From positions 186,001 to 250,000 of the forward strand of contig JADNRY010000027.1 of assembly GCA_015501585.1 (NCBI GenBank): a DNA stretch of 64,000 nucleotides. Reading direction: 5' to 3'. Below the pieces are notes generated by a model. That model did no database searches. It was given only the letters and a program-made list of their open reading frames with translations, and was not told where the DNA came from. Below, piece after piece: positions 33,604 through 44,423 of the stretch. A program made the translations under genes and the position numbers. The stretch comes from Rhodocollybia butyracea. Its lineage: Eukaryota > Basidiomycota > Agaricomycetes > Agaricales > Omphalotaceae. Position 1 is the stretch's first letter. Each line of letters begins with the position of its first letter.

Positions 33604-35992
33604 ATGGCTTCCACCGTCCCGTATGCGCACTTGACGTCTCAGCGCTACACGGTTCCTCACATTCCCGAGCTCTACGACCCCAACTTTCTCGATGTTCTCC
33701 TTCCGCCTTCCCAAGTTTCTATCAAAAAGCCTGACGAGCAAGGTCCTACGAATCCGCTAATGGAGGCGCTCAAAGACTCTGCGAACCGGACAATGACTGC
33801 AAACGGCGCGCCGGCGTTGGAATCCACGCTTTCTGCGACGCTCGACGCATTTTCGGGCTTGACTGCGTGGGCTGATGCGCAAGAGCTGGATATATTGCTC
33901 ACAAAGTCGTGGTATGAGGATCCTGTGTTGACGCTGCGGCTGATATGGCAGCTGAGGAGTATTCACGATGGAAAGGCCGAAAAGGAGGGTTTTTACAGGT
34001 AAGTTGGATGGTTCATCTATTCGAGCTGGTTAATGAGTTTTATTAGGGCGTTTGGATGGCTATATAAGAATCATCCTCGCACGGCCATCTCGAATCTCCA
34101 TATGCTCGTCGACCCAGTCTGTCGCAACAGAAAGAAACCACAGTATCCTTTCGCTCACGGCTACTGGAAAGACCTGCTCAACATTCTTGCCCTTGCCACC
34201 ACCGATGAACTCGACGCGATGAACGCTACTTTCCTCCATGCTCCGCGTATGCCATACACGTATCCTGCCCGTGCAAACAAAGGTAAAGACAAAGACAAGA
34301 CCGCTCACGCCCGCCACAACGCCAGTACCAAAGCCCGTGCTAAAACTTCTCGTGCCCAACGCGGCGAGGAAAGACACGACACCCTCCTCCGTCTCCTCGC
34401 CGTCCCCAAATACCGCGCCCTCTACATCGCCGTCACCCGCCTCTTCACAGACCAGCTAATCAACGACCTCAACGTCATGCACGACATCTCCCAGCTCTCT
34501 CCCACCCAAGACCGCATCCCCCTCCTCAAAAAGATCTCCCTCGCCGGCAAATGGGCTCCCTCCCCCGGCGCCTCCCACGACCGCGTAACCAACATCGCCT
34601 CCGCCGTCGCCCTGCTCCTGCACCACAACCGCGCTTCCATCCCACAACCCTTCCCCTCCTCCGTCCCTCCCCACCCCGACGCAATGACGCCAGACGCCCA
34701 CACCACCCTCCGCAGCTACTTGGGCCGCTGGGTCCTCCGGCCTCTCCGCGCGCTCCTGCTCCTCCCCGAGCCCCTCATGGCGGCGAACCGCTGGTCCGAA
34801 ATCCGGTACACCCGCGTCTCCTCCCTCGCGATGAAACTGCACACCGAGGCGTTCTTCACGCACGACCCGGAGAGATTCCAGGAATACCTCCTTGACGTGG
34901 AGAGCGGGAAGCAAACCATCAGCGGGGCGACGCTCCTGCCGCACGAGATCGTAGGGAAAGTCATGGAATGTGATGTGGATATACGGAGTGAGCGTGGGGT
35001 GGGGAGGTACCCGCGGGTGCAGGAACTGAAGAGGGAGAGGGCGGAGACGCAGGTACGGGTGCTGGAGGCGCAGTGGAACTCTCTTGTGGAACGCGTAAGG
35101 GAAGCCGGGAAGCTCGAGGGTTCTCTCGCGATCTGTGACGTATCTGGGTCTATGGGGTCGCTCTATACCTACCGCAACGCCCGCACCCTCAAAACCCAGC
35201 CCCGGCACCCCTCCCCTATCCTCCCCGCAGTAGCGCTCTCCCTCCTCCTCGCCGCATCGCGCAGCCCCCTTCCACAACGCCTTCATCACCTTCTCCGCCA
35301 CCCCCCAACTCATCTCCCTCGACCCTGCGCTGAGCCTCGCGCAGACGCTGCAGGACATGGTATCCACGGACTGGGGCATGAACACCGATTTCGCAGCTGT
35401 GTTTCTCAAACTCCTGCTGCCGCTGGCGGTGCAGCATAGGGTGCGGAAGGAGGATATGGTTAAGCAGTTGTTCGTTTTTTCGGATATGGGGTTCGATGAT
35501 GCGCGGGGGAGTACGGGGCCGGTGACGCAGACGTCAGGGAAGGCGTTGGCAAAGGCGTTGAAAGAGGAAGGAGAGGAGGCGGAGGACCCCGCTGCGAGAG
35601 CGTGGAAGACGAACCACGACGAGATCGTCGATGCGTATGCGAGGGCGGGGTATGAGGTGCCCAGGATCGTGTATTGGGATCTGTCGGATGGGGATTCTGC
35701 GTATGGGACGAAGGAGGCCACGGCGGAGAGGGAGGGGGTCGCGATGATGAATGGGTTTTCGCCGGGGATGTTGAAGGTGTTTATGGGCGAGGAGGATGAA
35801 CGTCAGGAAGGTGCAGATGGGGAAGGTCAGGACGGGGCTGGGGAGAAAGACGGGGAAGGGGAGGATGGCGATTGGGAAAAGGTCGGTGAGAAGACGAAGA
35901 AGGAGCTTGAAGATGAAAAGTTTACACCTCTGAATGTGATGAAAAGGGCTGTTATGTGGAGGAGCTTTGATGGGTTGGTGGTTATTGATTGA
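33604..35992 (+). pseudogene. DUF2828 / vWA-like gene, copy 1 (E1), frame break
   Basis: Exon 1 33604-33998 and exon 2 from 34047 are joined by a 48-bp intron in a conserved FYR-AFGWLYKNHPRT context. The N-terminal part matches DUF2828 (WYEDPVLTLRLIWQLRSIHDG; NHPRTAISNLHMLVDP). A vWA-like domain follows with a MIDAS signature, AICDVSGSMGSLY, then DWGMNTDFAAVF and QLFVFSDMGFDDARG, an acidic Gly/Glu stretch, and the end MKRAVMWRSFDGLVVID. Near 35250-35272 the frame jumps: relative to copy 2 and to the family pattern, two single bases are missing, one before TCGCGC and one in the C-run before TTCCAC. Downstream coding goes on in the new frame to 35992, about 780 codons in all. Recent pseudogene or assembly error. 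GC content and third-position GC are clearly higher at 34380-35140 than around it. Confidence 0.75.
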
Positions 35993-37235
35993 TGTATTTT
36001 TATTACTTTCGATGTATTACTAGAAAAACTCGTACACTAACTTATTTTTCATGTATATGTATATCATACACTTACTTATATAAAATCCACTACTCGTTTT
36101 ATGGAACTATCTGAATTACCTTTAAATCGCTTAGTTGCACTATTGAAGATTGCCTTGTTTTAAGAGATTGTCCAGTGCGTGATTAATCGAGTTTAATCTA
36201 TGATTGCTGAGGTCTAATCATCGAGCAAGTGGGTAGCTCTTGCTAGCTTACCTTCTCTCTGTCTTGCCATCTGTCTTGCCAGTGTTGTCAAGCATTCTTT
36301 TCCTTACTTTCATGTTATCACTTACTTTAGAATCCACTTACTTTAAAATCTGCTACTCGTCCATGGACAATGCGAAAGCACTTTCAAAGTAAAGCTAACT
36401 TTCTATTCTTCGTTTGCTCTTTCGAGAGAATCTGTGAATCTTCATAAGGCACCAACTTCATCCATTATTGGCAACAATAACTTGAGCGATGAGATACATT
36501 GACTGAGTCTATACTCGGAATCAAGTATCGAGTTCGACGGGGGATCTGCCTGTGATTTGGTCAGTCCCTACTCGTCTCTGGGAGGTATCTCCGAGGTACT
36601 GAAGTAGTGGTGGTGGTTGGGAAGAAAGAGATCTCTATTGTCTCAGTATGAGTACGTAGTATATATACTGTAAAGATACTTAGATAATATGACGAGTTTC
36701 GTGCGTAGAAACGCATGAAGCTCGACAGCGAACGGACCCTGTAACACCAATGCCTTGAAGAGTGATACACCTCTGGGACTGTAATTGTTCACGGCATATC
36801 GCAAAGGTTTTACTGCAGGACTCGTCCTGACAGTTGGATTTTCACCAAGTTAAAGTTCTGGTTAGTAGGCTAACTGCTGAAAATCAAATATCTGCGATCC
36901 CTCTCGAGCAGCTGGGATACGTCTTGATCTGAATCTTGATAAACCATCGTTAGGACGTTAGAGAGCAGTAGAGAGCTCGGCAAAGAGAGTCGTGAGGGCA
37001 TGTATAGCGTGATTAAATGGATTGGCATTTAATTTGATGATTCCGTGATGAATCCGAAGTCGAGAGCAGTGTAGAATGAAGCCATCTCTCTAATTCAAAG
37101 GTGTGTGGAAGCTGTTTGTCAGCTCAGTGCTCAGCTGAGCAATTGCCCTAGATCTTTATTACGGTCTTCTTTTTGAAGACCTTACCTGGGCACAAAAAAG
37201 GGAACCAAGTTCATCCTAAATCTCAACCCTGCACG
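35993..37235. other. Spacer between DUF2828 and DUF4419 copies 1
   Basis: 36000-36150 matches 41645-41790 downstream of copy 2 (TACTAGA-AA-CTC, AAATCCACTACTCGTT). 37040-37235 matches 41930-42118 (AATCC-AAGTCGAGAGCAG, CAAAGGTGTG, TTACGGTCTT). The 700 bp in between are missing from block 2, or were inserted in block 1. A 38-bp word at 36968-37005 recurs at the broken end of F1. No gene. Confidence 0.5.
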
Positions 37236-38090
37236 ATGCCGATTTCATTCTTCCCCGCAAAGCATGGCGCAAATCCTCTCCTGAAGTCACCCACACCAGC
37301 GCCCATGACTCCCGAGAGCTTCTTAAAGAGCGCTTGCGGAGAAACAGGCAAAAAGGCTGGCGAGATTCTCCAGAGCTCCTTCACCTCGAACGAGATTGAC
37401 GATGCTATCCTTCCCACATCCAACGGACTTGTGGATACCGTTATCAAAGCTTACGGCGGCCACCACGCACTCGTTCTGCGCCCCGACGATGTTTGGCTTT
37501 GCATCCTCACTCAGTTCAGCTTTTATGTCGATGCCAACGCAGAGTCTTTGCGCTCCATTTTCGTCGCGCACGAGGGGAAAAAGGAGTTGGTCGTCGAAGC
37601 CGTTGGATCAAGATATACTGTTGATTTTGGATATATGGCGCGTACCATGACTGAAAAGCTGCGTGAGAACATCAATGACCCCTCTGTGGTCGATTGGATC
37701 ACACCAAAGTTCAGCACGACAACGCTGAACGATGCTGTGGTGTCATCAGTATTGATGATGGCGACAATGAAACACTACCTCAGCTACACAGGTAAACTAA
37801 TATGCGGAATACCAAAGGTCACATTGGAGGGAGAATAGAGTGATTGGCAAGAGCTGCTGCGGCGTATCGAGAGGTTGAAGAGTATGGAGAGGAGCCAACG
37901 AGATGGTATGGTCTGTTACATCCTATCCTTTCACAGTTTGTGAACGCATTCGACAACCCGGACGGGAAAGAGAATATCGAGTTTTGGGAAGGAGTCGTAA
38001 TCCGTCCGAATACAAGAATATGTGGGGGGCCCAATCTGTCAGGATGGATAACTGCGTACGTTAGAGGGCTCGGCAAAGATCGTGAGGGCA
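37236..38090 (+). pseudogene. DUF4419 gene, copy 1 (F1), stop, frameshift, truncated
   Basis: About 85-90% identical to the intact copy F2. The start MPISFFPAKHGANPL and the DUF4419 core (ALVLRPDDVWLCILTQFSF, then NAESLRSIFVAHEGKKEL) are kept. At 37836-37838 the codon is TAG where F2 has AAG (Lys). At about 37873 one A is missing from TTGAAAGAG, shifting the frame. After LSGWITAY (about 38057) similarity ends, and DNA that also occurs at 36968-37005 follows. The second exon of F2 has no counterpart here. Three independent lesions make this a clear pseudogene. Confidence 0.9.
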
Positions 38091-39312
38091 TGTACAAATG
38101 TAGGAGACAGATACAATATTGCAGCATGTAGCTGTCACGTTGGTTCGGTTTCAAGAAGGAAAGTGCATATCGTTTATTCTTGAAATGTTGATTTGACGAT
38201 CTTCAGACTTTGAGGAGGGTAAGGCAACATTGTCGTTGATGGATAGCACATAAACGATGAGCCAAATGGACTCCAAATCATCTAGACGATCATAAATTAG
38301 CCTTGACGCTTGATCGCTTGATCGGCGTATCTATCTGCCGCTACATTGGCGTCAAGAGTCAGTCGACTGGCTGGTTCGAATAGATAATCATAAAGAGCAC
38401 TTCGGCCACCACGAAGAAAGGGGTTCCCTAGTGTAAACTCGTGAATACTGTATAATAATAAAGAACGGAAGACTCTTGGACCACTTACGGTGCGCACTTA
38501 TCATGAGAGGTCCATTGGTCAGGCCGGTTTACTTGCTCGTACTCGCCACTTCCTCCAAAGTGAGTAATACATTGACAAGTGCTTCTTTTCCAAGCAAAGA
38601 TAGTCTGATCATTGGACACCTTTTTGCGATGTATCGGCGGCATGATCATGGATGAGAGGTTGTCATTCTCTGAAAAAAAAAACAAGCTGATCAGTTGAGA
38701 TCGAATCGCAACGGACGCAGGAAGCCATATACTTAGTATTCTTGAGCTTTGAGACAGACATATGTCCCTACATTGGATTGTACAACGTCTGCCAGATTCT
38801 CATCGATCATCTGGCAGGGGGGGGGCAGCCGAAGGTGGGATGTGGTAGTAATTTTTGGTGTGCAGCTCTTGGTCAGTTGGGCGTTCCAGAACATTCTTGT
38901 GCCGCACCATGCAAGCTTCGGCTTCCCTGGCGTTCGGACCTTGGACCACGCTGAGTAAGAAATCCTTTCTTCCTTTTCTCTAGTCTTGATCGCACATGCA
39001 GGTTGTACATTTTGATTAATCTTCCTCGAGGCAACGGACTTCCACAAGAGGACTGATGTACCGCATTGATGCGCTCTGCATAATGCCATGGTGCTGTATG
39101 GCTCAGACTCGGAGGTTGGCTGGATCAGGCTGGACCTTGCCCCTACCGTCTACGCCGAATTAGCGCAGATTAGCGCACCACAAAGATCGCAAGCTCGAGC
39201 GCTCATTTGTGCCAACTCGTGACTACGCACCTTTTCCATCAACCACAGCCCCTTGTGCCTCCGACGCAGCAATAGAGGTCCTAGTCGTCTTCCCCTACCA
39301 TTCCCCTCGATT
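38091..39312. other. Intergenic, no gene seen
   Basis: Opposed frames of 70-118 codons at 38730-39090 show no domain and overlap antiparallel. A run of about eight or nine G lies near 38818. Nothing else. Confidence 0.4.
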
Positions 39313-39600
39313 CGAGGCCTATGTGACTCGATGTTGAATGGAAAGGCAGATCTCACTTCGGGACAGAGTAATGAAGATTCTTCTTCTGTCCATCATCATG
39401 GAAACTTGAATGCTCTTTCAACCGCCCCATTCGATGTCCATTGTATAAAGGACTATCTTTCCTTTGCACAAGGTGATATTCTCCAGGTCTTGGATAAGGA
39501 CTCGACAGAAGGGTGGTGACGAGTAGTAAGGAGAACTGGCGGTGCCCATGGATTGGATACCTCAGTCACACATATAGGTTTTCCTTCCAGTTTGTAGGTA
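39313..39600 (+). pseudogene. SH3-domain relic
   Basis: The frame carries STAPFDVHCIKDYLSFAQGD, then ILQVLDKDSTEGW, then TGA, then RVVRRTGG, GLDTS. This follows the SH3 pattern: a degenerate ALYDY start, LSF..GD, a hydrophobic strand, and the WW signature of which the second Trp codon TGG has become TGA. In agarics this type of N-terminal SH3 occurs in CDC25-like Ras exchange factors, among other proteins. No further domain of such a protein follows. A plus frame at 39677-39892 (RDYCVSLAGFVPESNVIF) may be a neighbouring exon of the same dead gene. Confidence 0.5.
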
Positions 39601-40659
39601 CCCAATCGGCCATTTAATGCACATACTTGCAACAGACACGTTTCATGGATAATAGACTGGAATCTCTGAAGCGCCATTGAGTCTTGAGTCGAGAGACTAT
39701 TGTGTTTCTCTTGCCGGTTTCGTTCCGGAATCTAATGTGATTTTTGTAGAGGTTTTTCTTTCTGACCCTGCCTCTTTGAGGGATGCCAGCAGTACATTAG
39801 GCCAAGGGCAGGATAATTGCTTGAGGCCGGATGAAGTCAACAGGTTGATAAAATCAGAATGTTCGAAAGACCATCATAAATACGGAAGATAAAACCAGAG
39901 GGGACGTCGATCTAAGATAAGTCACAAGCGCGTCAGCCACGTGGCCTAGATTAGCGCTCACGTTGGTCGTTTTTCCAGCGTTTTTCTCTTGTTTTTTTCA
40001 ATTGCTGGTACACGTCGCACCAGTGCCTACCATAGTACCAAGTTTGGCCCGTACTTGCTGAACATGAGTATACGTGCCACGAACCTCTTCAATATCTGAG
40101 CCTGTTATTCAAGCTCAAGTGTATCTTATCAAACTTGGAAGAACGCTGAATTCAATGGTGGACTTATGAATCTGTAGAATAAGTGAGTAACTATTCTATG
40201 CTCTACGTGTATCTTATCTGTCACTGTACTGACCAAAATATTAAGCTCTAAAGTCAAGAAAGTTTCAGCGGTGCCCGGCGTCCTGCAATCAATCCCGAAG
40301 CTGTCCTCAGGCCTCGAAGATTAACATTCCTGATCCACCTCGGGGCTGTATATAAGTGCCTTTCGCTTTTGTGTACTACGACCGGCCGCTTTTCTATGGC
40401 AATGACCCACGTACTGGATAGGCTCGCTTTAATCGAGGCCAACATTGGAATCGCGTTCGCTGTTATGAATTCGAAAATTCATGGTGCTCTTCTTTTGAAC
40501 ACAATATCGGGAACAGGATGATTGACTCAGGCTATGAAAGAGTCCATCCGTGCCAGTCTCTTGCTGCCCCTTCGCTTTTACGTTCATGTTTCCGATTTGG
40601 GTGAATGGTGCCGATGCTACTTCCGTCCAGACTCGAGAGCCTCCGCTCACCGGTGCACC
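39601..40659. other. Intergenic
   Basis: Apart from the possible SH3-gene remnant at 39677-39892 I see no gene. The stretch is not shared with the spacer in front of E1, so the duplication breakpoint of the DUF2828 block lies near 40660. Confidence 0.4.
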
Positions 40660-41638
40660 ACTTTACCGGTTACCACCTGCATCCCTTCCCCTCCTCCATC
40701 TGTTGAAAGTTTTCAACCCGGCGCAATGACCCCAGATGCTCATAACTTTGGCCGTTGGTTCTTCCGGCCTCTCTGCGCCCCCTCCTGCCCGAGCCCTCAT
40801 GGCGTCGCATGCTCGCTATGAAACAACTCACCAACGTTTTCTTCACGCATGATCCCGGGAGGTTCCAGGAATACCTCCTCGATGTCGAGAGCGGGAAGAA
40901 AACGATCAGCGGGGCGACGCTTTTGCTGCATGAGATTGTGGGCCAGATCATGGAGTGTGATGTGGACATAAGGAAGGGGACTGGAACTGGGAAGAGCAAG
41001 TACCCGAAGGTACAGGAGATGAAGAAGCAGCGGGCGGAGACGCAGATACGGGTTTTTGAGGCGCAGTGCAAGTCTCTCGTTGAACGAGTGAAAGAAGCGG
41101 GGAAGCTAGAGGGTTCCCTCGCTATCTGTGACGTCTCTGGCTCCATGGGGTCTCTCTACTCCTACCGCAACAACCGCACCTTCAAAACCCAAAGTCGACA
41201 CCCCGAGCCCATCCCGCCGTCGCACTCTCCCTCATCCTCGTACAAATCGCGCAACCCCCTTCAACAACGCTTTCATTACCTTCTCCGACACACCCTAATT
41301 CATCCCTCGACCCAGTGGGTGACCCCTCTGCGGTAGAGTGGAAGACGAACCACGACGAGATCGTGGATGCGTATGCGAAGGCGGGGTATGAGATGGGGAT
41401 TCTCGGTATGGGACGAAGGAGGGTACAGGAGAGGGAGGGGGTGACGATCATGAACGGGTTTTCGCTGGGGATGTTGAAGGTCTTTCTGGGCGAGGAGGAG
41501 GAAGATGGGGATGGGGATTGGGAGAAGGTTGGTGAGAAGACAAACATCGAGATCAAGGATGAGGAGTTTACGCCACTGAATGTGACAAAACGGGCTGTTA
41601 TGTGGAGGAGCTTCGATGGGCTGGTGGTTATTGATTGA
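40660..41638 (+). pseudogene. DUF2828 gene, copy 2 (E2), truncated and broken
   Basis: Matches E1 from PDAMTPDAH (here GAMTPDAHNFGRWFFRPL) to the stop. The whole N-terminal half and exon 1 are missing. A short deletion near 40805 shifts the frame. The middle is well kept (FFTHDPGRFQEYLLDVESGK, AICDVSGSMGSLYSYR). Further indels follow near 41210-41260. A larger deletion joins SDTP near 41290 directly to WKTNHDEIVDAYAKAGYE, removing the part with DWGMNT and FVFSDM. The end FDGLVVID is intact. Confidence 0.9.
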
Positions 41639-42118
41639 AAAAAGAGATGCATTTTTATATCCCTGTTTCGCTGTATTACTAGAGAACTCATACACTACTT
41701 ACACGTACTTACTTACTGTAAAATCCACTACTCGTTGTATGAACGATCTGAAGCACTTTCAAATCGCTTACCTTCTGGTAAGTTGCACTATCGAATTTGT
41801 CCAGGTTTGATCACTCTTGGCAGCACTGGCAGCGTTTTGCAAAAATCTTTACTGTGTACCGCTTCACGAATCATGATGTTTCAACTCTTGAAGATTGTCC
41901 TTCCTTCCCTTGTTTAAATAGCTTGATGAATCCTTGATGAATCCAAAGTCGAGAGCAGCGCATGACTCAATCGAGCCATCTCCATTTCAAAGGTGTGGAA
42001 CCTGTTTGTCAGCCCAGTGCGCAGCCTGAGCGCTTGCCCTGGATCTTTTGTTACGGTCTTTTCTTTGAAGACCTCGCTTGGGTAAAAAGGGAACCAGGTT
42101 TATTCGAAACCCTGCACA
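41639..42118. other. Spacer between E2 and F2
   Basis: Both halves match the outer parts of the spacer between E1 and F1 (see 35993-37235), so the E-F pair was duplicated as one unit. It must carry the promoter of the intact DUF4419 gene; no clear TATA box is seen. Confidence 0.5.
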
Positions 42119-43417
42119 ATGCCGATTTCATTCTTCCCCGCAAAGCATGGCGCAAATCCACTCCCGAAGTCACCCACACCAGCGTCCAATACCCCCGCGA
42201 GCTTCTTAAAGAGCGCTTGCGGAGAAACAGGCAACAAAGCGGGCGAGATTCTCCAGAGCTCCTTCGCCTCGAAGAAAATCAGCGATGCTGTCCTTCCCAC
42301 ATCCAACGGACTTGTGGATACCATCATCAAAGCTTACGGCGGCCACCACGCACTCGTTCTGCGCCCCGACGATGTTTGGCTTTGCATCCTCACTCAGTTC
42401 AGCTTTTATGTTGATGCCAACGCAGAGTCTTTGCGCTCCATTTTCGTCGCGCATGAGGGGAAAAAGGAATTGACCGTCACGGCCGTTGGAACAAGATATA
42501 CTGTTGATTTTGGGCATATGGCGCGTACTATGACTGAAAGGTTGCGCGAGAACATCAATGACCCCTCTGTGGTTGATTGGATCACACCAAAGTTCAGCAC
42601 GACAACGCTGAACGATGTTGTGGTCTCATCAGTCTTGATGATGGCGACGATGAAACACTACTTCAGCTACACATTTAGGATAATATGCGGAATACCAAAG
42701 GTCACGTTGGAGGGAGAAAAGAGTGACTGGCAAGAGCTGTTGCGGCGTATCGAGAGGTTGAAAGAGTATGGAGAGGAGCCAACAAGATGGTATGGTCTGT
42801 TACATCCTATCCTTTCACAATTTGTGAAGGCATTCGACAACCCAGACGGGAAAGAGAATATTGAGTTCTGGGATGGAGTTGTAATCCGTCCTAAAACGAA
42901 TCTGTGTGGTGGGCCGGATTTGTCAGGATGGATAACTGCGTTCTGTGTATGGACCAATCACGGGAAATGGATGGGACCCCGAGCTGTACCGGTAAGATAT
43001 TTTACTATAGACGTACTTGCTAAAACACCCACTGATTATTGTCTATAGAGCTCGCATGCATATCATGAAATTCACACTAGTGACATCCCTATGGGGTACG
43101 CAGAGGTTGATGTGAAAGTTGATGACAATGGCGCATTGTTCCAAACCATCATGGTTTCTGGTCTCGTTGGAATGCAGGTCTGCGACTCAAACGATAAGAC
43201 ATTATCACCCGAAGGATTACGAGACACCATCAAACCAGCACCCGGTTGGTGGATATTCATCCAACGGGATGATTATATTACACCAGAAGAGGAAATGAGA
43301 CAGCTAATGAAGAAGCTTGAAGAGGACTTTCCACTAATTCCCAAGCAGAATCTAGTACAGCATCAGCCGGATGTAGCTCCAATTGTAATAAACGTGTTGG
43401 GTCCTACTATGCAATAA
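42119..43417 (+). CDS. DUF4419-domain protein, intact copy (F2)
   Basis: Two exons (42119-42991 and 43049-43417) give 413 residues, the usual length for fungal DUF4419 proteins. The core contains GHHALVLRPDDVWLCILTQF, NAESLRSIFVAHEGKKEL, DWITPKFSTTTLNDVVVSSV and MMATMKHYFSYTFRIICGIP, then WYGLLHPILSQFVKAF, FWDGVVIRP and CGGPDLSGWITAFCVW. Exon 2 adds MGYAEVDVKVDDNG, MVSGLVGMQV and the end PAPGWWIFIQRDD. The donor is GTAAGA, the acceptor CTATAG. No signal peptide or membrane segment, so probably cytoplasmic. The molecular role of DUF4419 is not established. The broken copy F1 lies 5 kb upstream in the same orientation. Confidence 0.9.
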
Positions 43418-44423
43418 TCTCTGCCTGTCATCCATGTAAATCTTTTTTGTAGTGTCAAAATACAGAGTTCCTTAGGAAGTTTAAACGTGTACTGGTTTAT
43501 CCAGTCTTGCATTCGTGCCGAGCAATCCACTTGCTTCCTTCTACAGAACCAAAAATCTGCCCCTGAAGAGAGTTCAGCTATCGGGGCATCCAAGAAGCAA
43601 GACATGCCAAATCCTGTAATCGAATCGCTACTAGGCCAGTACTAGAAAAGATCGAAAGTAGGAGCGTTATAGGCCACTGGAGGTTCCTTTGGTCGTAACG
43701 AGAGTGTGAGGAAATTTTTTGGTGGACATGGATCAGAATCAGGTATTGACCTTGAGTCACCTCGGGTAATACTAATTCTGATACCACTCAACGCCTAACC
43801 TAACCCCCCCTGTCAAGGGAAATATTTCCAATCTCGATGAGGCGAGAACTACATCATGGTCTAAGAGGCAAAGAGCCTAGAGGATAAAGAAGGAAGTAAT
43901 CTACTTCTAATAATCTTCGACTACAAGGACAAGCCAGTGTGTTCACTGACTCGTTACTGGGTGGGTATACGAGGCGAGAACTGCGTCATGGGTGAGGCAA
44001 GGAGCCTGGAGGATAAAGAAAGAAGCAATCCACTTCTGATAATCTTTGACTACATGTACAAGCCAGCGTGTTCACTGACTCATTACTAACATCAGGTGGA
44101 TGTACTTGTATATGGGGTAGCGTGTATGTCCCTCCTGCAAGTTCAACCGCAGTTCAGTCCTACTATTATTGTTGGATGCTCTCATCCTCATTCCCCCGTT
44201 GCACCACCCTTCTCTGATGTACGTGTATCGCCTATTGCTAGAGCCTAGGACAGATATTAACAAACTGCAGCGCGAGCGACGTAGGCAGATTGCCACTTAC
44301 CACACGTCCTGGTATACATCGTCCCCAATGGTAATGGTGCTGCCAGTGTACAAAAATTGACTTGATCTTTCGAAATAGTGCTAATAAGACGTGCCACCAG
44401 AGCCATCCGCTGGGCGTGAACTT
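43418..44423. other. Convergent intergenic spacer
   Basis: Lies between the 3' ends of F2 (+) and the DUF6534 gene (-). The only clear structure is the tandem duplication at 43839-44087. No gene. Confidence 0.5.
43839..44087. repeat. About 120-bp tandem duplication
   Basis: 43839-43958 and 43971-44087 are about 90% identical (GAGGCGAGAACT..., GAGGATAAAGAA, TTCACTGACTCGTTACT / TTCACTGACTCATTACT), separated by 12 bp. Confidence 0.85.

Noticed and set aside
34456..35721. 421-codon open frame on the minus strand
   Set aside because: Antisense shadow of the GC-rich DUF2828 gene; its residues are low-complexity Gly/Glu/Arg and carry no motif, while the plus strand has a clear vWA MIDAS signature.
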